Assembly: GCA_041739035.1 (NCBI GenBank)
Contig: JBGSOQ010000062.1
Coordinates: forward strand, 68,283 to 132,282
Length of the DNA: 64,000 bases
Source: XYD12-FULL-36-8 sp041739035
GTDB lineage: Bacteria > Bacteroidota > Ignavibacteria > Ignavibacteriales > Ignavibacteriaceae
Direction of reading: 5' to 3'
Below the pieces are notes generated by a model that worked only from the letters and a program-made list of their open reading frames with translations, was not told where the DNA came from and searched no databases. The stretch's first letter is position 1. The number at the start of each line of letters is the position of its first letter. Positions 26,857 to 36,316 of the stretch are shown here, in pieces. The translations under genes were made by a program, and so were the position numbers.

Positions 26857-29800
26857 TTATTTAATTAGTGCAAACTTTATTATTTTTTCTCCAATACCCG
26901 GTGCATCAATATGCGCAAGGTAAACTCCGTACGCTACACTAAAACCGTCTTGGTTTAATAGATTCCAGAACTCTCTTCCGTTATCCACCCCTGATTCATG
27001 CTCAATTGAAGTAACCAGTTCACCGCTAAGAGTATATATTCTGATTGTACACTGCATTGGTAGATTTTCAAAATATATTCTTCTTTCGCCGCGATTTTGT
27101 CCTGATAATTTATTTGCCGGTTCAATTTCATTTGCACCAACGTAGGGATTTGGAACTACATAAATATTATCCAGATTAGAAGATGCAAGTTGATTATCAA
27201 CAAATCCTGCTTTTGTCTGAAGTGTGAAAACATCTGCTTTGCTAAATGGACGAGTTGTGTACATCAAATAAGCATCACCAGGATTTGGCTGAACAGAATC
27301 AGTCTCTGTTACACGCGCTGCAGTAAAACCCCATGATAATGTATCTGTACCAACTCCGGCAGCGCCAGGTAAAAAGAAAATAATCTCATCTCCACGAGTC
27401 CATGCAGAATCATTAACAGCTTTTTCTTCAAGAAGCGTAACAATCGGTATAGGAATTCCTGTGGAAACTTCTTCAACTTTATATTTAACAGGGATATCTA
27501 TAAGAACTGGAGGAACTCGCTTCTTTGCAGTAGAAATATTTTGATCAGAGAAAGTAATTATATAATCACCTGCATATAATTTTTTACGGTTTCCTATCGA
27601 AGATATCTGCACGGCAACTGGAATATTCAAATCAGGATCAGACCATTTAGATAATATGCTATTAAAAGTTAAAGAGGAATAATCATTTACTGTTAACAAA
27701 ACTCCATCAAAAATAGGATTGGAATCTTCACCTTTAAGCGCTGTGCTCTGATATACTGAGTAGCTCTTAAAAGTAATAAAGTATTCTGTAGCTTCGAGCA
27801 TAGAACTGTTATCAGTTTTTTTAATCGCTCCTTTTTCAAAATTTAATTCATAATCAATGTTCAATTGATAAACTGCTCCTGCAGCATCTTTAACCTGCAA
27901 ATTGGCATCATTAATAATGTTTCCCTTTGAAAGGCTGGTAAATTTGTTGCCATATAAATAGAACGATTCAGTAGAAGATTTTTCTCCGAGCACAGAGTAA
28001 TTCTTTGCCAGAACATTTCCTTCTGCCGTATATAAAGTATCCTTAAATGTTAGAGTATAGTTTTCATCCTTAACTTCAAGATCATTCAGTATATTAAACT
28101 CTACAAAGCCATTTCCATAACCGTTAACCTGAGAAACATCGGTAAGCTCTTGAATGGTTGGCTTATCATATCCGGAAGCTCTTGGACCCGGAATTGCCTG
28201 AACAGTATTATCAGCAAAAGTAAGAAGACTTGTTATAGGGTCTGAAGAAATTTTCTTACTTGTTTCGGATGGTGGAATTCCAAGAGAATCACCATGATCA
28301 TATGCAACAACAGCATAATAATAAGTTTGTCCGTTTCTAACTTCATTCGAATCAACGAATGAATGACGAAGACCGGAATTAACACCCAAATAATAACTTA
28401 TTCCCCTTCCCTGAAAAGGAACGGGATGAAATCCACGCCAGTCATTATTTAAATCCCACTTTGCTTCAAATCCATCAACACCTTTTAATGGTTCATACAA
28501 AAATTTTGAACCACGCCCATCTGTTATGTTTTGTATGTCTGCAAAATCAGGACGAGTGCTTCTATAAATAACATAGCCTTCAAAATCTTTTCCTGTAATA
28601 GGATCTAAACTTTCTTCAGAACTTGTATCCCAATACAAGGTAACTTTTTTATCATCGGGTACAGCAGTTACTTTTGGAAGACTAGGTGGTTTAAAGAACT
28701 GATAATTTTTATTATAAATATCCTGCACTGTTTCTGCAGTCAATAATAAATCATCAAGATCTTCGCCGAACAGAAATGCCATTGAGATTCGCTTAGTTTC
28801 ACCTGGTGCTAATGAGATATGACCAGAACCATAAATAAATACTATATCTTCATCATTTGTTATTTCACTAAAACTACCCGGTTGAATTGCATTCCAAACA
28901 TCTTCATCATATGCAATTCTCAAATCAGTAGCCCATTGAGAACTTTTAAAACTTGTAAGACCGATTTGATCTGCCTCATCTAAATCAGTGTATTCAAAAT
29001 TAGGTTCACCGGGTTGCAGCGGATCGGGTCTTCCATCAGCTAATCTTAGTCCTGCTGTAGGAACTCCATCTCCCTCACCAAAATCTCCTGTACCCGGAAT
29101 TCCATCAACACCTACATCATTTGTTTCAGGATTCCAATCACCATCATTATCAATACCATCATCCTGTCTTTCATCAATCATTCCATCACCGTCATTGTCA
29201 ATTCCATCAAAACCATTGCCGGGACTTTCAAGAAACTTGCATCCTAAATAACCAAGTTCTCTTCCCTGGTCTCCAATTCCATCTGGATCAAAAAAGTAAA
29301 CCATATTTCTTGCATAAAGCGGTATTGTAGAATCATATGGAGCAATAAAAAGTCCGTTATCATCATCATTATCTTCACCGCCAATATCAGGATCCCCATA
29401 AATACCAAAGACAACACTATCAAGAGGTGTGTCACTTACATTTGTAACAGACCAAACAAAAAATATTGCATTTGCAGCAAGTGAATTACTCCACTGAAAC
29501 GCACGCGCATCAATCTGAACACCTAACCCTTGCCGGCTGGGATCACCAGAAAACGGAAAGTAATTAAATTCTTTGTTATCTCTATCATCCATTGCAAAGA
29601 AAGCTTCCAGATCCGCATTATTTTCTCCCTGAACTAAATATCCGGGCCAAACATATTCGCCTAATGTTTCATTATACCAATCTCTAGGCCAGCTATCCGG
29701 CTTGCCATCACGGTCAGAATCAAACGATGGATTAGAGGCAATGTATGGCTGATTAGGATCCGCATAACCAGGTAAGGGCTGCCATTGCCACTTCAATCCG

Positions 29801-30288
29801 GTTGCAGGATCAATTTCTCTTAATCCTGGTCTGTCCCAATCATTCATACCATCGGTAATGATGTGAATTCTATTACCAGATGTATCTACAACCGATGCAC
29901 CCACTATCGGACAGAATTGAAAAATATAAGGAGCATCGCGCCAGATAAGATTTGTAATTTCTCTTATGCCGCCAAAACCTGGTCCAATACCGCCATAGTT
30001 TTCAATTTCAACAGCAATATTATTTCCATTCATAAAAAACGATTTACGATCTTCATTGGCAGTATTCTTTTTTAAATAGTTTTGCTGCGAATACTTTAAA
30101 GAGCTCGAATTTGAAGGATTAGAACTAACTGGTGCAGTTAACAATTTATTATATAGAAAGTCTTTTATTGCCTGGTGTTCAATTTGTCTTCTCTGCTTAA
30201 CTTCTTCTGGCTGTGCATTAATTGTTGCAGAAAGAAAAAGTAAAATAAGAACAACAGTGATTAAGTATTTTAATTTTATATTCAACAT
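26857..30288 (-). CDS. Large surface protein with Ca-binding-like repeats, Fn3-like domain and VVPNPY-type C-terminal domain (cassette 1)
   Basis: A 1143-residue exported protein. After the signal peptide (1-25) comes a large N-terminal domain. A cluster of Asp-rich DNDGDG turns at about 360-410 (FDGIDNDGDGMIDE and relatives) resembles dockerin or thrombospondin-type calcium loops. A fibronectin-like segment follows at about 565-690 (VTAVPDDKKVTLYWD... EGYVIYRSTR). The last ~95 residues run from YVVPNPYVGANE through RIYFENLPMQCTIRIYTLSGELV to KIIKFALIK. This is a FlgD/T9SS-like ending, distinct from the NYPNPFNPST type. It is 21 bp downstream of a TonB receptor and upstream of a PorV-like gene, so a surface partner of that receptor is likely. 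The equivalent protein in cassette 2 (49450-51522) shares the ending but is much shorter. Confidence 0.75.
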   Translation of the reverse strand: MLNIKLKYLITVVLILLFLSATINAQPEEVKQRRQIEHQAIKDFLYNKLLTAPVSSNPSNSSSLKYSQQNYLKKNTANEDRKSFFMNGNNIAVEIENYGGIGPGFGGIREITNLIWRDAPYIFQFCPIVGASVVDTSGNRIHIITDGMNDWDRPGLREIDPATGLKWQWQPLPGYADPNQPYIASNPSFDSDRDGKPDSWPRDWYNETLGEYVWPGYLVQGENNADLEAFFAMDDRDNKEFNYFPFSGDPSRQGLGVQIDARAFQWSNSLAANAIFFVWSVTNVSDTPLDSVVFGIYGDPDIGGEDNDDDNGLFIAPYDSTIPLYARNMVYFFDPDGIGDQGRELGYLGCKFLESPGNGFDGIDNDGDGMIDERQDDGIDNDGDWNPETNDVGVDGIPGTGDFGEGDGVPTAGLRLADGRPDPLQPGEPNFEYTDLDEADQIGLTSFKSSQWATDLRIAYDEDVWNAIQPGSFSEITNDEDIVFIYGSGHISLAPGETKRISMAFLFGEDLDDLLLTAETVQDIYNKNYQFFKPPSLPKVTAVPDDKKVTLYWDTSSEESLDPITGKDFEGYVIYRSTRPDFADIQNITDGRGSKFLYEPLKGVDGFEAKWDLNNDWRGFHPVPFQGRGISYYLGVNSGLRHSFVDSNEVRNGQTYYYAVVAYDHGDSLGIPPSETSKKISSDPITSLLTFADNTVQAIPGPRASGYDKPTIQELTDVSQVNGYGNGFVEFNILNDLEVKDENYTLTFKDTLYTAEGNVLAKNYSVLGEKSSTESFYLYGNKFTSLSKGNIINDANLQVKDAAGAVYQLNIDYELNFEKGAIKKTDNSSMLEATEYFITFKSYSVYQSTALKGEDSNPIFDGVLLTVNDYSSLTFNSILSKWSDPDLNIPVAVQISSIGNRKKLYAGDYIITFSDQNISTAKKRVPPVLIDIPVKYKVEEVSTGIPIPIVTLLEEKAVNDSAWTRGDEIIFFLPGAAGVGTDTLSWGFTAARVTETDSVQPNPGDAYLMYTTRPFSKADVFTLQTKAGFVDNQLASSNLDNIYVVPNPYVGANEIEPANKLSGQNRGERRIYFENLPMQCTIRIYTLSGELVTSIEHESGVDNGREFWNLLNQDGFSVAYGVYLAHIDAPGIGEKIIKFALIK

Positions 30289-30309
30289 TTCATTACTCCA
30301 TAAATTTCA

Positions 30310-33045
30310 TTATATCTCTAACGTAAGACCAAATCTAACTTCTCTTGGTGCAGAATAGTAGTTTGGTCTGTTAAAGTACTCGGTTGCAGATTTAATCGCA
30401 GGATATTCTTCTGAGATTGCGTTAGTAGCCTGTGGTCCACCTTTCGTTTCTTCAAGTGAATAAGTTGCTCTGCCTGTATCGTCATAGACAAAAGATTCAT
30501 TCTTTGTATCAAACAGATTATAAACTTTTAGGAAAATAGTTAATGTGGTACTGTAAAGGATAAAAGATTTATCAATCAGTAAATCAACATTTGTTTGTAA
30601 TGGTTTTCTACCGCTGTTAGTTTTTAAATAAATCTGCTGCTCATAAAGCTGAGGTGAATAAGGCAGACCGGTGCCAAGATTACCAACTATTGTAACTGTC
30701 CAATCTCTATCTCCTCCAAATGTTATTACTCCATTTATTGTATGTGATTGATCCCAATTTAGAGGTACAGGAATTTTTTCACTTTGACGTCCGGATTGAA
30801 GATCGATAAAAAAAGCGTCCGCACTAACTTCATTTCCCTCAGCAACCTGGAAAGTATAATCCAATGAAGCACCAAATAAATCATCCGGCATTTTTCTCTT
30901 TGTTAGAGAAAATGTAATACCCTTAATGTTGCCGTAGTCTTTGTTAACATATTTTTGATAAATAGAATTACTGCTAATTCGTATTTGTTCTATTGCAAGC
31001 AAATCACGAACATCTTTATAAAATCCGGTAACATTAAATGCTAATGTTCCCGTTAACTGCTGCTGCAATCCCAATTCATAAGTAACAGTTTTTTCGGGAT
31101 CAAGATTTGCATTACCATAAACAGGCAAAGCAGCAATGTCCTCAAACTCGGGGTTGGTATATAAAAATCTAAATGGCGGTAACTGATAAAAATGGCCGTA
31201 AGAAAAATGTATTATCCCTTCGTCTGTTATTGGAAATGAAATTCCGAGTCTTGGGCTTAATGTAAACTTACCATCCGCATCAACAAGATTTTGTGTGGGT
31301 GCAAATGGATCAGGTGCATATAAAGCGTTTGCCTTAAAGTAATCTAATCTTAAGCCGGCATTTAGTATCATACTCGTAAATTCCATCTTATCCTGCAGAT
31401 AACCAGAAAATTGCTGAGGTGAACGTGAGTAAATATCTATTGAACCTCTTTGATCAACAGGATTAGGAATTGTTGGAGTTAAATAGTTGCTTCTGTTTCT
31501 TAGTACCTCAAAGAATACAAAATCCATTGTATCCCATTTACCTTTTGCTCCAAACTTAACTTCGTGCTGATTTGTTACCTGACTTGTAATATCAAACTTA
31601 ACTTCTGAAGTGTAAGAACGTTGATAAAAATGCTGAGGCTGTGTTCCGCCGGATACAAATGTGTAACTGCTGTAACTATTACTTTTGTCATCTGGCTGAT
31701 ATCTTGGATCTGCCTGAAGTCCATCTAAACTCATACTAGGGTTGAATGAAACTTCACTGCCGGAGGCATTGAGTAATGGATATAAATATCTTTTAAAATC
31801 ATAAATATTGTAAGATCCCTTTAATGAGAAGAAAGTACTATTACTAACCGCGTGCCTGTATTCCAACGAATTTATTAAACCCCAGGTCATCTGATTATAA
31901 TTTGCATCTGGATTATATTTATAATTGTGCGAGTATGATTGGTACTCGGAATTTGAATATACAACATCATAATTAATTTTAATTGTTGGTATAGGTTTGA
32001 AAGTAAGTTTTGCGGTTGTATTTAAATCTATACTTGGGTTCATAGATACAGTAGCGCCATCACCGGTTTCGGCTATATATAAAACATTTGCCTGAAGCGG
32101 ATCTCTAGAAAGTGAATCAAAAACTGTGTGTTGTCTAATCCCGTAAAGATAGCCTTTGTCATTATTATATCTGCCGGAAAAAAAGAAACTAAAATTATCT
32201 TCAAGCAATGGGATTGGTCCGCCGAATGTTCCTTCAACTACCTGATTATTGATTGGACTAAAATCATCAACATTATAAAAAACATCTGTTGAAGTACTTA
32301 CATAATCACCCGTATAGTATGAAAAAGTACCTGTGTATTTTGATCCGCCTTCCCTGGTAATAGTGTTAACTACACCACTTAATGCATTACCATACTCTGC
32401 ATTAAATGTACCGCTTACTACCGAAACTTCCTGTACTGCATTTGTTGATATCTGAACAGTTCTTCCAAAATCATACGGATTGATTGCAGAAACACCATTT
32501 ACGTTATAAGCAATTTCAGTAGATCGACCGCCTCGAATGTGAAGCTCACCGCCAGCGCCTTTAGTAATACCGGCTTGCAAAGAAAGTATCTCGCTGATAC
32601 TCTCTACAGGTAAAGTTTTGATTTGTGAATCATCAATATTTGTTTGAGAAGATGTTAAATCTTTTCTAACCATTGGCCTCGTTGCCTGCACAATAATCGT
32701 TTCAAGCCCTATTGCTTCAGTGGAAAGCTGCATATCTATTGTTGTGGTAAAATCACTCGATACTCTTACATCGGTTACAATTTTTTTCTGATAACCAACG
32801 CCGCTGAATACCAAAGAATATAACCCCGGTTCAATATTGTTGATAATATACGTTCCATCAATACCGGTCGCAGCACCCATCGTTGTATTTTCAACAAGTA
32901 CATTTATTCCGATGAGTTCTTCACCCGTTTGGGCATCTATAACTTTACCGGCAATTTTACCTGTGCCTGCTGCATATAATTGTGACTGAGTAAAAAGTAG
33001 AAGTGAAAAAAGAATTGAAAAAGAAGAAAGTAAATATTTTTTCAT
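30310..33045 (-). CDS. TonB-dependent receptor with carboxypeptidase-regulatory N-terminus (cassette 1)
   Basis: A 911-residue outer-membrane receptor, with start at ATG 33045 after AGAGGTC. Order: signal peptide (1-25); carboxypeptidase-regulatory-like domain (about 27-115, GKIAGKVIDAQTGEELIGINV); plug (about 120-245, with ELHIRGGRSTEIAYNVNGV and FNAEYGNALSGVVNTITREGG); then the barrel ending EVRFGLTLEI. Such receptors import large substrates using TonB energy. No SusD-like partner gene follows. Instead it is followed by the large surface protein and a PorV-like barrel. Its substrate is unknown. Confidence 0.88.
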   Translation of the reverse strand: MKKYLLSSFSILFSLLLFTQSQLYAAGTGKIAGKVIDAQTGEELIGINVLVENTTMGAATGIDGTYIINNIEPGLYSLVFSGVGYQKKIVTDVRVSSDFTTTIDMQLSTEAIGLETIIVQATRPMVRKDLTSSQTNIDDSQIKTLPVESISEILSLQAGITKGAGGELHIRGGRSTEIAYNVNGVSAINPYDFGRTVQISTNAVQEVSVVSGTFNAEYGNALSGVVNTITREGGSKYTGTFSYYTGDYVSTSTDVFYNVDDFSPINNQVVEGTFGGPIPLLEDNFSFFFSGRYNNDKGYLYGIRQHTVFDSLSRDPLQANVLYIAETGDGATVSMNPSIDLNTTAKLTFKPIPTIKINYDVVYSNSEYQSYSHNYKYNPDANYNQMTWGLINSLEYRHAVSNSTFFSLKGSYNIYDFKRYLYPLLNASGSEVSFNPSMSLDGLQADPRYQPDDKSNSYSSYTFVSGGTQPQHFYQRSYTSEVKFDITSQVTNQHEVKFGAKGKWDTMDFVFFEVLRNRSNYLTPTIPNPVDQRGSIDIYSRSPQQFSGYLQDKMEFTSMILNAGLRLDYFKANALYAPDPFAPTQNLVDADGKFTLSPRLGISFPITDEGIIHFSYGHFYQLPPFRFLYTNPEFEDIAALPVYGNANLDPEKTVTYELGLQQQLTGTLAFNVTGFYKDVRDLLAIEQIRISSNSIYQKYVNKDYGNIKGITFSLTKRKMPDDLFGASLDYTFQVAEGNEVSADAFFIDLQSGRQSEKIPVPLNWDQSHTINGVITFGGDRDWTVTIVGNLGTGLPYSPQLYEQQIYLKTNSGRKPLQTNVDLLIDKSFILYSTTLTIFLKVYNLFDTKNESFVYDDTGRATYSLEETKGGPQATNAISEEYPAIKSATEYFNRPNYYSAPREVRFGLTLEI

Positions 33046-33136
33046 CGTGACCTCTTGTGGCAAAATTTAAGTGTATAAAAATCGATTATTGAACTGCCTA
33101 TTTTGGTCTATTAACTGACGTTATTTATAATAACTA

Positions 33137-33242
33137 AAAACCATTGCATTAGAATATGAAAATGTCACCCTGAGTTTAGACGAAGGATGAATATTAAAAC
33201 TGAACCGTCAGCCTTCGACAGGCTCAGACTGACAATGGTTTT
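33137..33242. repeat. 106-bp nested inverted-repeat element
   Basis: Outer arms AAAACCATTG (33137-33146) and CAATGGTTTT (33233-33242) enclose a second inverted pair, GTCACCCTGAG...CGAAGG (33164-33186) and CCTTCG...CTCAGACTGAC. The inner unit is the same family as the CCTTCGACTTCGCTCAGGG copies near 61.1-61.7 kb. It lies between the TonB receptor and the terminator of the FG-GAP gene. Confidence 0.6.
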
Positions 33243-33260
33243 CAAATCATAAACAATAAA

Positions 33261-33328
33261 ACAAAAGGGTTATCAGAATACAATTCAATCAGCTAAAGCT
33301 GAGCAAAAAGGAAATATTCTGATAACCC
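33261..33328 (-). terminator. Long-stem terminator of the FG-GAP gene
   Basis: Perfect 14-bp stem GGGTTATCAGAATA / TATTCTGATAACCC (33267-33280 and 33315-33328). Its loop holds a smaller CAGCT-AA-AGCTG hairpin. On the minus strand it is followed by a T-rich run. It starts 18 bp after the stop of the FG-GAP gene and separates it from the cassette-1 receptor. Confidence 0.75.
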
Positions 33329-33346
33329 TAAATAACATAAATTAAA

Positions 33347-35008
33347 CTATTTAAGTAACTGCATCTTTCTGGAAACGGTATTTGCACCCGCAGTCATACG
33401 ATAAACATAAGTTCCGCTTGCAAGATTTGAAGCATCAAATTTAACATTGTAAGAACCAGCACCCATAAATTGATTGCTAATAAGAACTGCAACTTCTCTT
33501 CCGAGAGCGTCATAAATTCTTAAATCAATATTTGCTGCTTCAGTAATTCCAAACTTAATCTGTGTAGATGGGTTAAATGGATTTGGATAATTCTGATCTA
33601 CAAAAAATTGAGAAGGAACAACATCATTTTCAAGTTCAACTGAAACAGGAGTGGTTACTAAATCAAGAACTACAATTGGCATTGGAGTATCTAATGGATT
33701 ACCTCTTGAGTAACCTTGTGTGTAAAGAACTTCATCTGCTGCATCACCATCAATATTTCCAACATATACTTCCATCTCTCCATTATTAGTCCAGTATGCT
33801 GAATCAAGGACTGAAGAAATATAGTTTGCAGGATTAGTAATATCACCACCTTGATATTCAACTCTGAATACAGGAACTTTTGCCGTATTATTAGCTTCAT
33901 AACGTGAACCAATGATAAAATCAAGATTTCCATCAGCATCTATGTCACCAAAAGCGGATGCCATTAATCTAACAGCACCAAGAGATTCAAGGTCAACAAT
34001 TTCAGTTGAAACTAAAGTATCAGCAACTTGTTGTAATAACCAAACTCTTGCTCCTTGCCCAACAGCATTGCCAAGCCATTCAGCAACCAAAATTTCTTTT
34101 GTTCCATCACCATCAAGATCAACAACTTGGGAACCTTTGAAAGATGAATTTCCACCAGCAATACCGCTCTGTCCTGGTAGTGATTCCCAAACGCCGCCTA
34201 CATATCTAAGTCCCCATACTTTACTGCCATCAGTTAAGTTACCATCAAATAAATATATATAATTATTAAGAACTGCTAGATCCCATTTATTTCCGGTACC
34301 TGATAGAAAAGCATCACCTACTCCGGAAAATTCTATAGTCCAGGTTTCTAATCCGCCGCCATTGTCAGGAATGTCATCAACAGAAAGAACGCCAACGTGC
34401 CAATCTCCTGCACCTGCAGCACGATCAGCAAAAATAATTTCGTCTGTGCCATCGCCATCAACATCTGAAATTACTAATCTAACCGGTCTTACATTAAAAC
34501 TAGGAGCAGTAACAATAGAAGTTTTTGCATTAGGTTCAAATCCTCCAAATCCGTCATCAACACCCATACCTTCTCCACTACCGGGATATTCATAAACTAA
34601 AATTCTTGCGGGATTTAAATCAGTACCAATATTGTTAACTGGCGCCCAGTATAATTCCATTTTTCCATCTTTATCAATATCACCATATGCCAAAGCTGGC
34701 CAGGTATTTTGTAATTCAACAGGAGCAACAGCTCCCCAAACACTATCCCAGGCAGATGTGACAGGATTCCATTCAAATTTGTAAATTCGTGGTGTTAACT
34801 CATAAGGTTCGTCAATCATATTAGTATTTACGGCATAAATTTCTGGTAGACCATCTCCGTCAAAATCTACACCCGCAACAACTCCTCCAAAGCCTCTTTC
34901 AAGACCTGCTGGATCCTTTATCTCAGCAGTACGCGGAAAAGTTTGAGCCTGAGTATAAGAAATTGATAAAAGTAAAAAGATAGTAAGAAAAGTGAAGAGT
35001 CGGTTCAT
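33347..35008 (-). CDS. FG-GAP/VCBS-repeat surface protein with T9SS sorting domain
   Basis: A 553-residue exported protein. After the signal peptide (1-21) come at least six calcium-loop repeats of the FG-GAP type: DFDGDGLPEIYA, DIDKDGKMELYW, DVDGDGTDEIIF, DLDGDGTKEILV, DIDADGNLDFII and NIDGDAADEVLY. These predict a seven-bladed, calcium-stabilised propeller. The last ~85 residues are a T9SS sorting domain (QNYPNPFNPSTQIKF to SRKMQLLK). The protein is presumably displayed at the surface, where propellers of this kind bind ligands. It lies directly upstream of the first TonB cassette on the same strand but has its own strong terminator. The ligand is unknown. Confidence 0.85.
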   Translation of the reverse strand: MNRLFTFLTIFLLLSISYTQAQTFPRTAEIKDPAGLERGFGGVVAGVDFDGDGLPEIYAVNTNMIDEPYELTPRIYKFEWNPVTSAWDSVWGAVAPVELQNTWPALAYGDIDKDGKMELYWAPVNNIGTDLNPARILVYEYPGSGEGMGVDDGFGGFEPNAKTSIVTAPSFNVRPVRLVISDVDGDGTDEIIFADRAAGAGDWHVGVLSVDDIPDNGGGLETWTIEFSGVGDAFLSGTGNKWDLAVLNNYIYLFDGNLTDGSKVWGLRYVGGVWESLPGQSGIAGGNSSFKGSQVVDLDGDGTKEILVAEWLGNAVGQGARVWLLQQVADTLVSTEIVDLESLGAVRLMASAFGDIDADGNLDFIIGSRYEANNTAKVPVFRVEYQGGDITNPANYISSVLDSAYWTNNGEMEVYVGNIDGDAADEVLYTQGYSRGNPLDTPMPIVVLDLVTTPVSVELENDVVPSQFFVDQNYPNPFNPSTQIKFGITEAANIDLRIYDALGREVAVLISNQFMGAGSYNVKFDASNLASGTYVYRMTAGANTVSRKMQLLK

Positions 35009-35208
35009 AAAAACCTCCTTAGTTGTTTGTTAGTAGATATTAGCTATAAATAAAATAAATTCGACGATTTTAAAGTCAAATTAAGGAATTGATATTTTTT
35101 ATGCAATTAAAAAAGAAAGTTTTTTAAACTAATCCCGTAGGGATAAAATATTGATAGAAAAATTTAATTATCCATTATATCAAGAGTTCCTTTAGAAACG
35201 AAATAATA

Positions 35209-36138
35209 TCATTCTTCAATCGCTTTGCGTACAAATCCATTTGCAAGTTTTAATCTTTCTTTTGCAGTCTTCAAATCCACATTTGCTTTTAGCATAACAA
35301 GCGCCGTTTTAACATGACCATTAGCATTGTCTAAAGCCATCCCTGCTTCATCGTAATTAAGTCCTGTAATTGTCATAACAATTTTTTTTGACCGCTCCAC
35401 AAGTTTTTTATTTGTCATCTGCAGATCGATCATCATATTTTCATAAACTTTTCCAAGCCTAATCATAGATGCTGTTGTTAGCATATTTAAAACTAACTTT
35501 TGTGCAGTTCCGCTTTTCATTCTTGTCGAACCCATCACTACTTCCGGTCCAACATAAGGACAAATGGCAACATCTACTTCTTCAATATCAAAATCTTTTC
35601 TTGGATTTGTTGTAACGTACAAAGTTTTAGCCCCAAGCTGCTTTGCTTTTTTTACTGCACCAACTACATAAGGAGTTCTTCTGCTCGCAGCAATTCCACA
35701 CACCACATCTTTCGAAGTAACATTTGCGGCAACAACTTCGCTTGCACCTTTTTCCTCTTTATCCTCAGCACCTTCCTGTGCCCGGAACATCGCTTCTTTT
35801 CCACCGGCAATATATCCTTCTATCATTCCATAAGGAGTTCCAAAAGTTGGAGGACACTCGGAAGCATCAACAACTCCTAATCTTCCACTTGTTCCCGCAC
35901 CGAAGTATAAAAGTCTTCCGCCGTTCTTTAATGAGCTAACGATTATTTCAACTGCTTGTTCGATATATGGTAATTCTTGTTCAACCGCATATGGCACAAG
36001 TTTATCTTCATCATTTATAATTTTTATTATTTCTGCTGTAGATTTTGCATCTATTTCCATCGAATGTGGATTGCGCTGTTCTGTTGGCAGTTTACTTATC
36101 TCTTCAAAAAATGTGTTAGTTTCTGGTGGTTTGCTCAT
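35209..36138 (-). CDS. murQ: N-acetylmuramic acid 6-phosphate etherase
   Basis: A 309-residue cytoplasmic enzyme of the MurQ family (SIS fold). It removes the lactyl ether from MurNAc-6-phosphate, giving GlcNAc-6-phosphate and D-lactate. Visible marks: YFGAGTSGRLGVVDASECPPTFGTP (about 78-102), which contains the sugar-phosphate loop and the catalytic Glu (E94), then VVCGIAASRRTPYV and the MGSTRMKSGTAQKLVLNM helix. Its length is normal. It is divergently transcribed from the NagB/PIG-L fusion, which handles the downstream product, across a 178-bp gap. No MurNAc phosphotransferase (MurP) or anhydroMurNAc kinase is visible in this window. Confidence 0.95.
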   Translation of the reverse strand: MSKPPETNTFFEEISKLPTEQRNPHSMEIDAKSTAEIIKIINDEDKLVPYAVEQELPYIEQAVEIIVSSLKNGGRLLYFGAGTSGRLGVVDASECPPTFGTPYGMIEGYIAGGKEAMFRAQEGAEDKEEKGASEVVAANVTSKDVVCGIAASRRTPYVVGAVKKAKQLGAKTLYVTTNPRKDFDIEEVDVAICPYVGPEVVMGSTRMKSGTAQKLVLNMLTTASMIRLGKVYENMMIDLQMTNKKLVERSKKIVMTITGLNYDEAGMALDNANGHVKTALVMLKANVDLKTAKERLKLANGFVRKAIEE

Positions 36139-36241
36139 ATCAATAAAATATTTGTTTTTATTATTTAGTACGAAAATGCTGATACAAATTTAAGTAAAGT
36201 AATTATCAAATTTTCCACTATTTATATTTTCCGCGTTAATC

Positions 36242-36272
36242 TTTAAATACACTTCACTCATCATTATATTTG
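36242..36272 (+). promoter_or_regulatory. Possible promoter of the NagB fusion gene
   Basis: TTTA at 36242-36245 and a perfect TATATTTG (36265-36272) are separated by 19 bases, matching the TTTG-N19-21-TAnnTTTG pattern with one mismatch in the -33 box. It lies 44 bp before the start codon, in the gap shared with the divergent murQ gene. Confidence 0.45.
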
Positions 36273-36316
36273 AAAAGCAATAATTAATATTTTTCCTCAT
36301 AAATAAGCTACAAATC

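Noticed and set aside
28988..29330. Ser/Pro-rich plus-strand frames
   Set aside because: They are antisense of the DNDGDG calcium-loop region of the large surface protein.
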